A stretch of DNA of 59,288 nucleotides from positions 1 to 59,288 of the forward strand of contig CANRPO010000021.1 in NCBI GenBank assembly GCA_947632515.1, in the 5' to 3' direction. Below, in pieces: positions 26,481 through 35,799 of this stretch; the first letter of the stretch is position 1, and each line of letters opens with the position of its first letter. The notes beneath the pieces were generated by a model, which worked only from the letters and a program-made list of their open reading frames with translations, was not told the origin of the DNA and made no database searches. Made by a program: the position numbers and the translations under genes. The stretch is from an uncultured Lachnospiraceae bacterium (GTDB lineage Bacteria > Bacillota > Clostridia > Lachnospirales > Lachnospiraceae).

Positions 26481-28274
26481 TCATGTCTCCCCGTCAACAG
26501 CGATCACCGTATTTTTCGGCTCATAATCCGCCGGAATATCGTAGCGCCACACGCTCCGTCCTTCCTCGTCCTCCGCTATCTTCGCAAATCCCTGTGACCC
26601 GTAGAAATCTTTGACCATCGCGTTTTTGGCCGTCGGATAATAATAGCCCATGATCGCGTTGATCCGCTCTTCTCTGCATGCCTGCACGATATTGTCCATC
26701 ATAGCATACTCCATATCGCGTTTCAACACGCGGCAGCTCATCAGCCACAATTCCAGATGCAGTACCTTCTCTGAAAGATCCTTCCTGCCGATCACCACGG
26801 AGACTACGCCGTTGTCGCCGAACTTGTCCTCCAGCTTTCCATATCTTGTGAGATAACGGTCGTCCGCGGCAAAACCTTCTATGTCGCTCTGCGTATAGCG
26901 TTTGGTCGTCAGATTGAACTGATTGCTCTTGTTGGTGAGCTGGGCGATCCTCGCCATATAGAGCGGCTCGAACCGCCGTATCTGCGCCCGCATATGTAAA
27001 GAAAGCAGATACTCCCTGTAATCTCCAAAGCTCTGCTGCTCTTTCCTTCTCTCCATGTTCGCCCTGTACATCTCGTTGCGGCGTCTGTCATCCTCAGATA
27101 ATCCGGTGACTTCAAAAAAGCCGGAGTGATCCAGCACGCGAATGTACTGTTCCGGCGTACCGATGTCCGGCACCGCCGCTCCCGGCGCCTGCGCGCCCAC
27201 AATATCCCGCTCCGCCGGATTGTCGTCCACAAACACAAGGCTGTCCGGCATCAGATTCATCTCCTGCGCGATCTCCATCATATTTTTGCTCTTCGGCTCC
27301 CAGTTTGCCTTGATCAGAATAAAGTCCTCCGGCCGCAGGATCCCGTCAGGATGATTCAAGCCCGCGACTGCGTTTTCGTACTCATTCTTGGAGTCGATGT
27401 TCAGCATCACGCCAATATCTTTCTGCGCTTTGACGTAACGCTGAAACTCTGCATAGACCTGTCCCACGGAAGTCTCCTGCCCGATCTCCAGATTCTCCAC
27501 ACCGTCGTCGCCGACGATACCGCCCCACAGCGTGTTGTCCAGATCGAGCACCAAGGCCTTCTTGTTCCTGCCGAAGACGGCCTTCATGATATGGGACAGA
27601 TTGAACGCAAACTCCGGGATCGCCTGCATACACATAGCGTACTTGTACATATGCCAGTAGAAGGGGTCCGCCCACTTGTCCAGACCGTAAGCGGCGGACG
27701 CATAGTTGATGTCATGGATATAGAAATCCTCATGTTCTCTCGCATACCGGTAGAATTTTTCATTCAGCCTGTTCAGAAAACTGATCCGCCCCTGGGCGAA
27801 CACCGCCTCCTGATTTCCCAGTATTCTGTAGAAAGGATACTCAAAATTGTTCTGTATGACGGGGCAGTGATACTTCCGGGCGATCTTGTCCCACATCGCC
27901 TCAAAGTGCCCGTACTGCTCCTCCAGCATGGCTTTGATCCGCTCCTCACCGTCCGCCGGCGCAGGATAGCCCGTGACGTTGCGGTTGGAGGTGTGGATGT
28001 AGATCATATCCGGGGCAAATTCATCGAGTTTCGGGTTGTCGAACATCACATCCTGCCAGTACTGCGCATACTCCGACTCATAAAAGGCCGGCCGTATGCC
28101 CTGATCCAGCAGAAACAGCTCCAGTACCCTGACAATATCGTGGGTCGTGCTGCCTCCCAGGACCGCTATTTTCTTAGAGAGAAACTCCGTCCCCTCCTCG
28201 ATAAGCTGCCGCTTGATCTTTTTGGATTTTTTGAGAATGTATTCACTGTCAAAAGGATATTCCAGTTCTTTCAT
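26481..28274 (-). CDS. FkbH-like HAD-IIIC protein
   Basis: 597 residues. The N-terminal part (to about 230) resembles an SGNH-like fold with VLGGSTTHDIV (about 38-48). The HAD core has LVLDLDNTLWGGIVGDDG (DxDxT at about 244-248) and VFVDDNPAERDIV. A GNAT-like C-terminal region (about 420-597) includes NKSNQFNLTTKRY. FkbH family enzymes, known from polyketide pathways, take a phosphoglyceryl unit and load it on an acyl carrier protein as glyceryl thioester. The ACP gene follows directly. AAGGAGA precedes ATG 28274. In this glycan setting it may charge a carrier for acylation of a surface polymer rather than for polyketide synthesis. Confidence 0.9.
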   Translation of the reverse strand: MKELEYPFDSEYILKKSKKIKRQLIEEGTEFLSKKIAVLGGSTTHDIVRVLELFLLDQGIRPAFYESEYAQYWQDVMFDNPKLDEFAPDMIYIHTSNRNVTGYPAPADGEERIKAMLEEQYGHFEAMWDKIARKYHCPVIQNNFEYPFYRILGNQEAVFAQGRISFLNRLNEKFYRYAREHEDFYIHDINYASAAYGLDKWADPFYWHMYKYAMCMQAIPEFAFNLSHIMKAVFGRNKKALVLDLDNTLWGGIVGDDGVENLEIGQETSVGQVYAEFQRYVKAQKDIGVMLNIDSKNEYENAVAGLNHPDGILRPEDFILIKANWEPKSKNMMEIAQEMNLMPDSLVFVDDNPAERDIVGAQAPGAAVPDIGTPEQYIRVLDHSGFFEVTGLSEDDRRRNEMYRANMERRKEQQSFGDYREYLLSLHMRAQIRRFEPLYMARIAQLTNKSNQFNLTTKRYTQSDIEGFAADDRYLTRYGKLEDKFGDNGVVSVVIGRKDLSEKVLHLELWLMSCRVLKRDMEYAMMDNIVQACREERINAIMGYYYPTAKNAMVKDFYGSQGFAKIAEDEEGRSVWRYDIPADYEPKNTVIAVDGET

Positions 28275-28313
28275 TAAAGTCTCCTTCGCGGCGTGCTCTT
28301 TATCGTCTGCCTG

Positions 28314-29432
28314 TTACTCTTCCGGATAGAAATCGCCTAAGATCAGTCTGGACAGGCAGCCTGCATACTGTCTTCTGCCCGCCTCCGTCAAGTGTATGCC
28401 GTCCTCCAGATACTGATCTGCAGTGTAGGCGTCGATGCCGCTCTGTTCCATGGCGTTGAAGAAGAGCACGTTGTCCTTCTTGTGCTGCTCCGCCACATAG
28501 CCCGCGCTGCGGAAGAAATCTACCAGCGTCCCGTAGCCATAGTTTACGCTGTACGCGTCCCCCACAAAAGTGTCGCCGTTAAAGAACTGGCAAAAATGGG
28601 GCGAGACGATCACGATCTTCGCGTCAGGGAAAGAGTCACGCAGCATGTTCACTGCGATCTCCAGCGCTCCCGTATAGGTGTTGACGTCCCGGACCGCCAG
28701 CTCTTCGCCGTCTTCCAGATACTTGCTCTGCGGGATCCTGCCGCTCTGGAAATCATTGATCCCGTACTCTATGATAAAGTAATCTGTCTTGGAAAAATCA
28801 CATGCCCTCATATTTTCGCCGGCGCGCAGCCCGTCGAAAAGCGCCGGATCTATGTTGCCCAGGATCGCGTTGACCACGCCGAGAAGGCCCTGCGAATTCC
28901 ACTGATCATATCCCGCCGGTTCATCCGGCAGCAGAGCCGCCATCGTACCGCCCACCGCCAGATTGTACACTTTCGCGTTGCACTCTTCCCCGATCAGGCC
29001 CGCCACGCCCGCGAGGTCGCGGTCGCGGTCCAGAATACTGTCCCCCAGAAAGACGATCTGCATATCATATTTTTTTTCGTCCTCCGCGGTGTTCTCCGAC
29101 ACGGTATTGGCGGACAGCGTCTCCCCCGTATTTTCCGTATTGACTAATTTTTTCTCCGTGGCCGCCTTCTTACCGCTCTGTTCTCCTCCGGCTTTCTCCG
29201 CAGACTTTTCCCCTACGCTTGGATCGCCCTTCAGACTGTTCCACTCCTGCTTGAGTTCCTGCACCGTCTGGTGGTTCTCCTGCTCTAACGCCAGCCGTTC
29301 CTTCTCCATCCTGATCTGCGCCTGCCCATACGCGATCTCGAGGATCGCCAGAATGCAAAAACCGATCAGCACGGTCAAGAGCAGTATATGGCCGTTATAG
29401 TTTCCCCTCCGTCTATGCTTTCCGTTATCCAT
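28314..29432 (-). CDS. Membrane-anchored SGNH/GDSL-family acyl hydrolase or transferase
   Basis: 372 residues. One membrane segment (about 15-35), a coiled-coil-like and low-complexity stretch (about 38-120), then an extracytoplasmic SGNH domain with IVFLGDSILDRDRD (nucleophile Ser), IIEYGINDF (Asn) and DGIHLTEAGRRQY (Asp/His). All catalytic residues are present. ATG 29432 is preceded by AGGGG. It is the first gene of the operon with FkbH and ACP, 39 bases upstream of the FkbH start, so it may be the extracytoplasmic acyl-transfer partner for the ACP-bound unit. Confidence 0.85.
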   Translation of the reverse strand: MDNGKHRRRGNYNGHILLLTVLIGFCILAILEIAYGQAQIRMEKERLALEQENHQTVQELKQEWNSLKGDPSVGEKSAEKAGGEQSGKKAATEKKLVNTENTGETLSANTVSENTAEDEKKYDMQIVFLGDSILDRDRDLAGVAGLIGEECNAKVYNLAVGGTMAALLPDEPAGYDQWNSQGLLGVVNAILGNIDPALFDGLRAGENMRACDFSKTDYFIIEYGINDFQSGRIPQSKYLEDGEELAVRDVNTYTGALEIAVNMLRDSFPDAKIVIVSPHFCQFFNGDTFVGDAYSVNYGYGTLVDFFRSAGYVAEQHKKDNVLFFNAMEQSGIDAYTADQYLEDGIHLTEAGRRQYAGCLSRLILGDFYPEE

Positions 29433-29575
29433 CTTTCACCCCTGCCTTTCCCTTCGCCCATGACAGTATGTACTGCGCGTCGGATACTCGTGCCGCAATG
29501 AACCGCTACAGTCAGAATATCACTTTTTGAGCCGTCTGAACAGATTTTCATTGTTTATTAAAAATTTTTTCGTAA

Positions 29576-29609
29576 ATCTTAAGAAATGTGTCTCTTAAGC
29601 TCTTAAGAT
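29576..29609. promoter_or_regulatory. Inverted repeat, candidate operator
   Basis: ATCTTAAGA (29576-29584) and TCTTAAGAT (29601-29609) form a nine-base inverted repeat with a third CTTAAG between them, 17 bases upstream of the -35 box at 29627. It sits in the divergent gap 29433-29707, where nothing codes. Confidence 0.4.
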
Positions 29610-29626
29610 CTGCATTTCTTTTCTAT

Positions 29627-29656
29627 TTGTAACCAAACCCTATTATAGTATATAAT
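29627..29656 (+). promoter_or_regulatory. Promoter for the 29708 membrane protein
   Basis: TTGTAA (29627-29632), an 18-base spacer and a perfect TATAAT (29651-29656). The predicted start of transcription is close to 29663, which argues against an upstream ATG at 29663 and for ATG 29708. Confidence 0.6.
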
Positions 29657-29707
29657 AAAAAATTGGAAATATACATTTTGCATGATAACGGAGAAAGGAA
29701 TCCATCT

Positions 29708-31564
29708 ATGTCGCTTATATCCCATGGCGCCCGGCCTGTTTTGGCGCCGTCGCCCGCTCCCGGCTCGCGCAGCCCGAAAAGATCGAACGGCATCCCGGCC
29801 ATATCTTCCCCATGGACATGGCGTCTTCTCTTTGTCGCTTTTCTGCTGTTGTTCTACTGTGTGGAACTGTTCTGGATCAGGCCCGTGGACGGCATCAACG
29901 ACGATTGGGGCATGTACAGTACCCTGTCCGGGGCTTATCTGGGCTATCCGGACGCCCATGTGCTCTTTTTCCTGTATCCCCTGTCATGGATCTTGTCCCG
30001 ACTTTATACGCTGTGCAGTTTTATTCCATGGTACGGGCTTTTTATGCACGGTGTGCAGATCGCATGCCTGTACGCAGTCTATGAGCGCAGCATGCAGATA
30101 TGGTTCAGGCATGAATGTCCTCAGGCCGTGTGGAAACCGGCCTTGGCGATGACGTCGATTCTCTTTCTGATCGTCGGCTTGAACGTGATCTCTGAGGCGC
30201 AGTACACCACCACCGCCGGGGTCGCCGCAGCGTCCGCCATCTTCTGTTTCACCACGACGCGGACAGGCGGCCCTGTGGGGACATTCCTTCTCCGCAGCAT
30301 TCCGACCTTTCTCTTCGCCTGGCTCTCCTACGCCATGCGGCAGAACATTTTTTATCTTATGCTGCCCATCGCGGGAATGCTCTGGATCTCCAAATGGATC
30401 AATGCCAGACAGAATGCCTTCGGAAAGACAGCCTGCAAGCTCATCGGTTTCGCTCTGATCCTGCTGGCGGGTATGGGGATCCTGTACGGGCTCAACGCCG
30501 CCGCCTACTCCGGGGAGAAGTGGGCTGATTTCCGGCAGATCAACTATTACCGCGAACGGGTCGGTGACTTTTACACATGGCCGGAGTACGAAGAGTGCGC
30601 CGACGCTCTGCGCGGCCTCGGCATCACCGAGGAGGAATACATGTACCGCAGAAACGGCGCTCCTTACATCGGCTACAATATGTCGGTGGAGGATTGGAGG
30701 CAGATGCACGACATTGCCAGAGACTGCTACCTTGCGCGCACGAGCCTGCGCGACCGTCTCAAAAATGTTGTCGTCGGCGGGATCTCCGCCTTTTTCTACG
30801 AGGATGGGATGCAGCCCGCCAACATGCTCGCCCTCCTTCTCATGGCGGCGACGCTCTTTCTCATCCTGCTGCACCGCAGCTACAACGCCCTGTCGGCTTT
30901 CTGTTTCTATCTCGCAGGCCGCTCGGTGAGCTGGATCTACGTCCTCTACGAAGGGCGTTTCCCCAAACGGATCGTACAGCCGCTTATTCTGGCGGATTAC
31001 GCTGTCCTCTTCGGCATTCTGCTCGGTTTCAATCTATTGCGGTTAGAGCGCGCCAAGCGGTATGTCATCCTGTTTCCCGTAGTGTTCCTTTTGGGGGCAG
31101 CCTCGCTTGTCATCACCAAAAACAATATCGACGCAAACTACCACGCCCACGAGGAGACGTGGGAGGCGCTCAAAGCGTACTGTCACGCTCACCCGGACAA
31201 CCTCTATGTGTGGACGTATGATTCCGGGACGCTGGAGAATTACTGCGAATCGCCCTTTGACACAACCTTAGATACTTACAACAACTTTATCTACACGAAC
31301 TGGGGCGTCATCCTGAACCCCAATACCAAAACGAAACTTGCGATGCACGGCGTCGAGACATTCGGCAGGGACGTGGTCGAGAGCGAACACACTTACTTTA
31401 TCCTGAAAGAGGCTCCGCACAACGACGAGCACCCCGTGATCATGTACTTCCGCCACACCTACGACGCCGCCCTCGAGACTGCGGACGCCTTCACCGTCGG
31501 CGATACGACCTACATGGTATATCGGCTGAGGCCAAAAACACAAGCACAGCCGCCGACAACATGA
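29708..31564 (+). CDS. Polytopic membrane protein, GT-C-like
   Basis: About 618 residues, 11-12 hydrophobic segments and a soluble C-terminal region (about 480-618). After the first membrane segment comes RPVDGINDDWGMYSTLSGAYLG-type sequence (about 55-76), with an NDDW acidic motif like that of the 24540-26069 protein; the two are probably distant paralogues. ATG 29708 follows AAAGGA, in agreement with the promoter position. It is the sole gene of its unit. Its last 74 bases overlap the end of the convergent gene 33194-31491, an unusually long antisense tail overlap. Function is inferred from topology only. Confidence 0.68.
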   Translation: MSLISHGARPVLAPSPAPGSRSPKRSNGIPAISSPWTWRLLFVAFLLLFYCVELFWIRPVDGINDDWGMYSTLSGAYLGYPDAHVLFFLYPLSWILSRLYTLCSFIPWYGLFMHGVQIACLYAVYERSMQIWFRHECPQAVWKPALAMTSILFLIVGLNVISEAQYTTTAGVAAASAIFCFTTTRTGGPVGTFLLRSIPTFLFAWLSYAMRQNIFYLMLPIAGMLWISKWINARQNAFGKTACKLIGFALILLAGMGILYGLNAAAYSGEKWADFRQINYYRERVGDFYTWPEYEECADALRGLGITEEEYMYRRNGAPYIGYNMSVEDWRQMHDIARDCYLARTSLRDRLKNVVVGGISAFFYEDGMQPANMLALLLMAATLFLILLHRSYNALSAFCFYLAGRSVSWIYVLYEGRFPKRIVQPLILADYAVLFGILLGFNLLRLERAKRYVILFPVVFLLGAASLVITKNNIDANYHAHEETWEALKAYCHAHPDNLYVWTYDSGTLENYCESPFDTTLDTYNNFIYTNWGVILNPNTKTKLAMHGVETFGRDVVESEHTYFILKEAPHNDEHPVIMYFRHTYDAALETADAFTVGDTTYMVYRLRPKTQAQPPTT

Positions 31565-33194
31565 CCGGATACAGATACCGCACCAGCACGCACGGTCCAA
31601 GCAGCAGCGTCCCCACAAGCGCGGCGGCGTAGACGGCGGGCGTCAGCATCCTTTTTCTTCCAAGTCCGATACAGCAGACGCAGTAATAGAACAGCACCCA
31701 GCAGTAAAACGCGGGCTGCATGACCAGAGCCAGCGGCGGAATATACTTCCACACCGCGGGAGCCGCCGCGAAATATCTGTACACAGACTGCAGGAACTGT
31801 AAATGCTGATGCCTCTCATATCCCGGCACAAGCGCCTCTATATATTCCTGCTGGTCGCTCGGATAGGTGATCTGCAAATATCCCTGCGCGTAGGAATAGA
31901 CATCATACAGATAAGAGCGGTCTCCCAGATACCACATCCCTTTGTTTTTGAGCAAAAATGCCGTCGCATACTCTCCCGGATAGCGCAGGCCCAAGCTGAT
32001 CCACTCTTCCGTCAGCGCTTTCAGCACAGCGCCGTCATTTGTGATGTCTCTTTTGCTGCGGTCCGCTATGGCGGGGACATACTCGGGCAGGTTCCCCTCG
32101 CCCCACACTTTCCCGATCCGCTCCCTGTCCTCCTCCGTAAGCTCCTCCTCATGATATGCAACGACGCGGGCGATCTGCTGCGCCGGGACGCTGAGCATCT
32201 CTCTGGCGTAGGTGGCGTTTCCGGCGTGCGCGGCCGCGGCCATAGCCGCGTTGACCAGTACATACAAGACGAAAGCGGCTCCGTGGAGCATACCTATTTT
32301 TCGGAAAAACCTCACATTCTCTTTCCATTTCCTTCGGAGCGCGGGCGTCGCTGCAGCCAGCCAGACCAGCCAGGCATAGACGCTGTTGTTGCGAAACAGC
32401 AATAACAGCACCGTCAACGCAAGGTACGCTCCCATCCATCTTCTGCCCGGCGTCTCCTGTGTCCTCCCCACAGCCAGCTCCCATGCAAACACCGTAAACA
32501 GCATGACGAGAGCGGCATAGATCGTATCCTTTGTGACGGATACCGCCAGCAATCCGTGCGTGGGAAAGAACGCTGCGCAGAGCACGAAGAGATAACACAA
32601 ATATCTGTGGACGCCCCTTTTTCTCATAAATACATAGACGTAGGCAAACGCGCCCGCCACGATCAGCATCTGCAGTATCGTATAGCATGCCAGTCCGGCG
32701 CGGTCGGCATTGCGCGCCCACGGCAGCAGTTCCCCGATCTTTAAGCTCATAGCAAGCAGGAGCGTATGAATCAGGGGATGATGTGTGGTGTAGCCGCTCA
32801 GTTTGATCTGATCCAGCTGCGGGATCACATCGTAGGCCATGATGGCGGGATAATAAGTCGCAAAGGGAATGGCAAAACCCGACAGGATCACGGCGTACGC
32901 GCCGAAGAAATGTTTTCTGACCGAAAAGACGGCGCTCCCCGCCTTCGGAGGGCCGGCCTGTCCCGCCGCGCTCCGCGCCCCGACCCATGCGAACAATCGG
33001 TTCTGAGCAAAGAAGACAAGCGGCGTCAGACAGACCGCACACAGCGCAAGCAGCGCGATGCAGGAGCGATGCCTGTCCTGCGCTATATCAAAATAGACGC
33101 CAAGCATCTGCGTTCCCACAAAAAACAGGGCGAGAAAAGCTCTCACCCATGCCGGAAAAAAGATTTCTTTATCTTTTTTATTTTTACTCCGCAT
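31491..33194 (-). CDS. DUF6020-like polytopic membrane protein
   Basis: 567 residues, about 12 hydrophobic segments. The first outer loop reads ATYYPAIMAYDVIPQLDQIK and then TTHHPLIHTLLL (about 106-140), the YP-x-D-x-Q ... HHP-x-x-T pattern I associate with DUF6020-type GT-C proteins. An extracytoplasmic loop of about 130 residues follows before the final three membrane segments. ATG 33194 has GGAGG seven bases upstream, inside the end of the GT2 gene, giving an 11-base overlap. It is the third gene of the operon 35723-31491 after an MBOAT and a GT2. It could use the lipid-linked sugar made by that GT2. Confidence 0.7.
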   Translation of the reverse strand: MRSKNKKDKEIFFPAWVRAFLALFFVGTQMLGVYFDIAQDRHRSCIALLALCAVCLTPLVFFAQNRLFAWVGARSAAGQAGPPKAGSAVFSVRKHFFGAYAVILSGFAIPFATYYPAIMAYDVIPQLDQIKLSGYTTHHPLIHTLLLAMSLKIGELLPWARNADRAGLACYTILQMLIVAGAFAYVYVFMRKRGVHRYLCYLFVLCAAFFPTHGLLAVSVTKDTIYAALVMLFTVFAWELAVGRTQETPGRRWMGAYLALTVLLLLFRNNSVYAWLVWLAAATPALRRKWKENVRFFRKIGMLHGAAFVLYVLVNAAMAAAAHAGNATYAREMLSVPAQQIARVVAYHEEELTEEDRERIGKVWGEGNLPEYVPAIADRSKRDITNDGAVLKALTEEWISLGLRYPGEYATAFLLKNKGMWYLGDRSYLYDVYSYAQGYLQITYPSDQQEYIEALVPGYERHQHLQFLQSVYRYFAAAPAVWKYIPPLALVMQPAFYCWVLFYYCVCCIGLGRKRMLTPAVYAAALVGTLLLGPCVLVRYLYPVMLSAAVLVFLASADIPCRSYRRR

Positions 33195-34119
33195 GATTCA
33201 CCCTCCGGGTCACAAGCGTCAGGCGATACTCAAAATCTCTGCGGTTCTTGAGCGCCATGTTGGAGAGGATCAGCCCCGCAAACAGCGACTGGATCGACGC
33301 AAGCCCGATGAATCCGCACACAAACAGCGTGGGGAAACGCAGCACGAGCCCCGTCTCGATATAGGCGATCAGGATCGGTATGAACAAAGCCACCGCAATG
33401 ACGGCCAGAACCGCCGAGCACAGGCCGAAAAACCGCATGGGCTTATAGTCCCGGTACAGTTTCACGATGGTGTGGAGCACCTTAAAACCGTCGGAGAAGG
33501 TGTTGAGTTTCGACTCGCTGCCCTCCGGCCTGTCGCGGTAGTCCACGATCACGTTCTCGATCTGCATGTGGTTGTAGACGGCATGGATCGTCATCTCCGT
33601 CTCTATCTCAAATCCGGTGGACAGCACGGGGAACGTCTTGACAAACCCGTAGCTGAACGCGCGGTAACCGGTCATAATGTCCTTGATGTCACATTCAAAA
33701 AGCCGGTTGATGCTGCTGCGGACGATGGTGTTGCCGAAGTTGTGAAAGGGACGCTTATTCTCCGTAAAATAAGTGGAAGACAAACGGTCGCCCACCACCA
33801 TATCCGCATTGTGGGAAAGCACCTTTCCAGCCATCTCGCCCGCGTACTCCATGGGATAGGTGTCGTCGCCGTCCACCATGATATAGCACTCCGCCTCGAT
33901 CTCGCGGAACATGCGCCGTATCACGTTGCCCTTGCCCTGCATGTGCTCGTAGCGCACGACGGCGCCCGCCTCCCTGGCAAGCTCAACGGTGCGGTCCTTA
34001 GAATTGTTGTCATACACATAGATCACCGCCTCGGGCAGCGCCTCTCTGGCGTCCCTCACCACCTTGGCGATCGTCTTTTCCTCATTATAACACGGAATCA
34101 AAACGGCTATCTTGTCCAT
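33184..34119 (-). CDS. GT2 glycosyltransferase, polyprenyl-phosphate-sugar synthase type
   Basis: About 311 residues. A cytoplasmic GT-A domain with AVLIPCYNEEKTIAKVV, YDNNSKDRT, YIMVDGDDTYP (DxD-type metal site, about 85-95) and MTGYRAFS is followed by two C-terminal membrane segments (about 225-250 and 260-285). This is the dolichyl-phosphate-mannose-synthase/GtrB layout, which makes undecaprenyl-phosphate-sugar donors. ATG 34119 is chosen; a TTG four codons upstream is possible and GAGAGG lies before both. Its probable user is the DUF6020-like protein encoded just downstream. Confidence 0.9.
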   Translation of the reverse strand: MDKIAVLIPCYNEEKTIAKVVRDAREALPEAVIYVYDNNSKDRTVELAREAGAVVRYEHMQGKGNVIRRMFREIEAECYIMVDGDDTYPMEYAGEMAGKVLSHNADMVVGDRLSSTYFTENKRPFHNFGNTIVRSSINRLFECDIKDIMTGYRAFSYGFVKTFPVLSTGFEIETEMTIHAVYNHMQIENVIVDYRDRPEGSESKLNTFSDGFKVLHTIVKLYRDYKPMRFFGLCSAVLAVIAVALFIPILIAYIETGLVLRFPTLFVCGFIGLASIQSLFAGLILSNMALKNRRDFEYRLTLVTRRVNHAE

Positions 34120-34187
34120 CGTCTTACGCAACCTCTCGGATAAGTTTTTACTGCTTTTTTCATCTTACCATATAATGTCAGGTTTTA

Positions 34188-35723
34188 CTAGAATCCCTGA
34201 TAAATAAATTCTCCCGCGCTGTAGCCCGGCCCGTAGCAGCCGAACAGGATCACGGCAAACAGCAGCGCGTACCAGACGAGCCAGCGAAACGGCAGAGGCG
34301 CTTTTGCGATCCTGTCCCGCACGGAGCCCTTGCGCTGCATAAGCGACACCAGCCACAGGCACAGGAGCGAAACCGCCGCAATCCCAAGTTCTTCGCCATT
34401 CAAACCCAGTTTCATAAGCCCGCCGTTCCACAGGACAGACGGATTCCACACAGATACCGCCTGCCCGAGCATGGCGAAGGCGTCCCCCACCGACGCGGCG
34501 CGAAAGAACAGATCGCCGATGCACACGAGAAAAAAAGTCCTGACCATGCGCACCACGCTGACCGCCCGCCCCTTGGGATCGATGCCAAACCGCTCCATGA
34601 GACGGCCGCAAGGCGGCGAAAGCAGCTCCTCCATCACAATATAGAACCAGTGCAGCAGGCCGGAACCGATGACAAATTTCCAGTCCCCGCCGTGCCAGAT
34701 CCCGACTGTCAGCCACAGTATAAACATCGCCGCAAATGTGGCGTACTGTTTTCCCTTTTTCTTGCCGAACCGCTCCCGCCACTTCCCGTTCAGGTTCGTG
34801 AAAAACCGGGACCGCAGCACGGGATAAAACACATACTCTTTCATCCACACACCCAGCGTGATATGCCATCTGCGCCAGTATTCCGCAATGCTCTTTGCGA
34901 AGAAGGGCGTCTCGAAATTCTCCGGCAGAAGGATCCCAAGACTCTCCGACATGCCGATCACAATATCCATGCAGCCCGAAAAGTCCGTGTAGAGCTGGAA
35001 GGCATAGAATACCGTCGCGGCCCATATATAGGCACCCGGATAGTCCCCGTAGCCGCCGTACACCGTATCCACCAGCGTGCCAAGCCGCTCCGCGATCACC
35101 AGTTTCTTGAAAAAGCCCCATGCCATGCGCTGCAGTCCGCGCGTCACGCGCCGGTAATCGAAATCGTGCGGCTCAAAGAACTGCGCCCCGTGCTCTCTGT
35201 ACTTGAGGATCGGGCCGGAGATGACGGCCGGGAAATACAGGCCGTAGAGCATCAGTTTCAGATAGTTGTTCCGGGGCTCTGCAATGCCATAGTACACGTC
35301 GATCACATAGCCCAGCAGGGAGAATGTGTAGAACGATACCCCCAGAGGGATCAGGAAGTCCACGCTCTCGATCAGCGTCCGCGAGCTGCCGAACAGCCTC
35401 GCGATGCCATCGATGGTGTAGATGCCGAAGTTGACATATTTGAGTACGGCTAATATGCCGATATTCACGAGGATCGTCAAGAGGAGTAGCCCCTTGCGTC
35501 TGCCGGCGTATTCCGCCGGCGTTGCCGTCAGCAGCCGGGCGCCCCCATAGCAGGCCGAAACCGACACAATAGGGTAGAGGATCAGCAGGCCGTTCCCGCT
35601 GAGCAGATAGTAGGCCGCGCTGCATGCCAGAAGGAACACCCACTGAAACCGATGGGGGATCAGATAATACAGTATTAAGATCGCCGTAAAAAAACACAAA
35701 AAATAAAATGATGTAATGCCCAT
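34188..35723 (-). CDS. MBOAT family O-acyltransferase
   Basis: 511 residues, polytopic. Hallmarks are LIPLGVSFYTFSLLGYVIDVYYG, FPAVISGPILKYREH, YTDFSGCMDIVIG, YWRRWHITLGVWMKEYVFYP and TVGIWHGGDWKFV with the conserved His. It differs from AlgI-type members in the ISGPILKY segment and in the KEYVFYPV region. AAGGG lies seven bases before the ATG. It heads an operon with a GT2 and a DUF6020-like protein and has no SGNH partner in the operon, though the divergent operon carries one. Confidence 0.92.
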   Translation of the reverse strand: MGITSFYFLCFFTAILILYYLIPHRFQWVFLLACSAAYYLLSGNGLLILYPIVSVSACYGGARLLTATPAEYAGRRKGLLLLTILVNIGILAVLKYVNFGIYTIDGIARLFGSSRTLIESVDFLIPLGVSFYTFSLLGYVIDVYYGIAEPRNNYLKLMLYGLYFPAVISGPILKYREHGAQFFEPHDFDYRRVTRGLQRMAWGFFKKLVIAERLGTLVDTVYGGYGDYPGAYIWAATVFYAFQLYTDFSGCMDIVIGMSESLGILLPENFETPFFAKSIAEYWRRWHITLGVWMKEYVFYPVLRSRFFTNLNGKWRERFGKKKGKQYATFAAMFILWLTVGIWHGGDWKFVIGSGLLHWFYIVMEELLSPPCGRLMERFGIDPKGRAVSVVRMVRTFFLVCIGDLFFRAASVGDAFAMLGQAVSVWNPSVLWNGGLMKLGLNGEELGIAAVSLLCLWLVSLMQRKGSVRDRIAKAPLPFRWLVWYALLFAVILFGCYGPGYSAGEFIYQGF

Positions 35724-35745
35724 GGCTGCGCCCTTTCCGTCTGCG

Positions 35746-35757
35746 TCGATTATACCA
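35746..35757 (-). promoter_or_regulatory. Extended -10 promoter for the MBOAT/GT2 operon
   Basis: On the minus strand TGGTATAAT (the TGn extended -10; TATAAT at 35749-35754) lies 25 bases before the MBOAT ATG. The -35 is weak. Confidence 0.5.
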
Positions 35758-35799
35758 TAAATTCTGTGCCCGAAAAACTGTTTTTACGCGCAGCATTTA

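Noticed and set aside
26341..26484. A 48-codon extension of the acyl carrier protein starting in an ATGA overlap with the FkbH stop
   Set aside because: The putative site GGGGAG is only two bases from that ATG, the extension resembles no carrier-protein sequence, and a well-spaced GGAGA precedes the normal ATG at 26340.
29070..29077. An 8-T run (A on the coding strand) in the SGNH gene 28314-29432 as a third phase-variable tract
   Set aside because: It encodes Glu-Lys-Lys in a low-complexity linker, the frame is intact, and A/T runs of this length are much more frequent by chance than nine-C runs.
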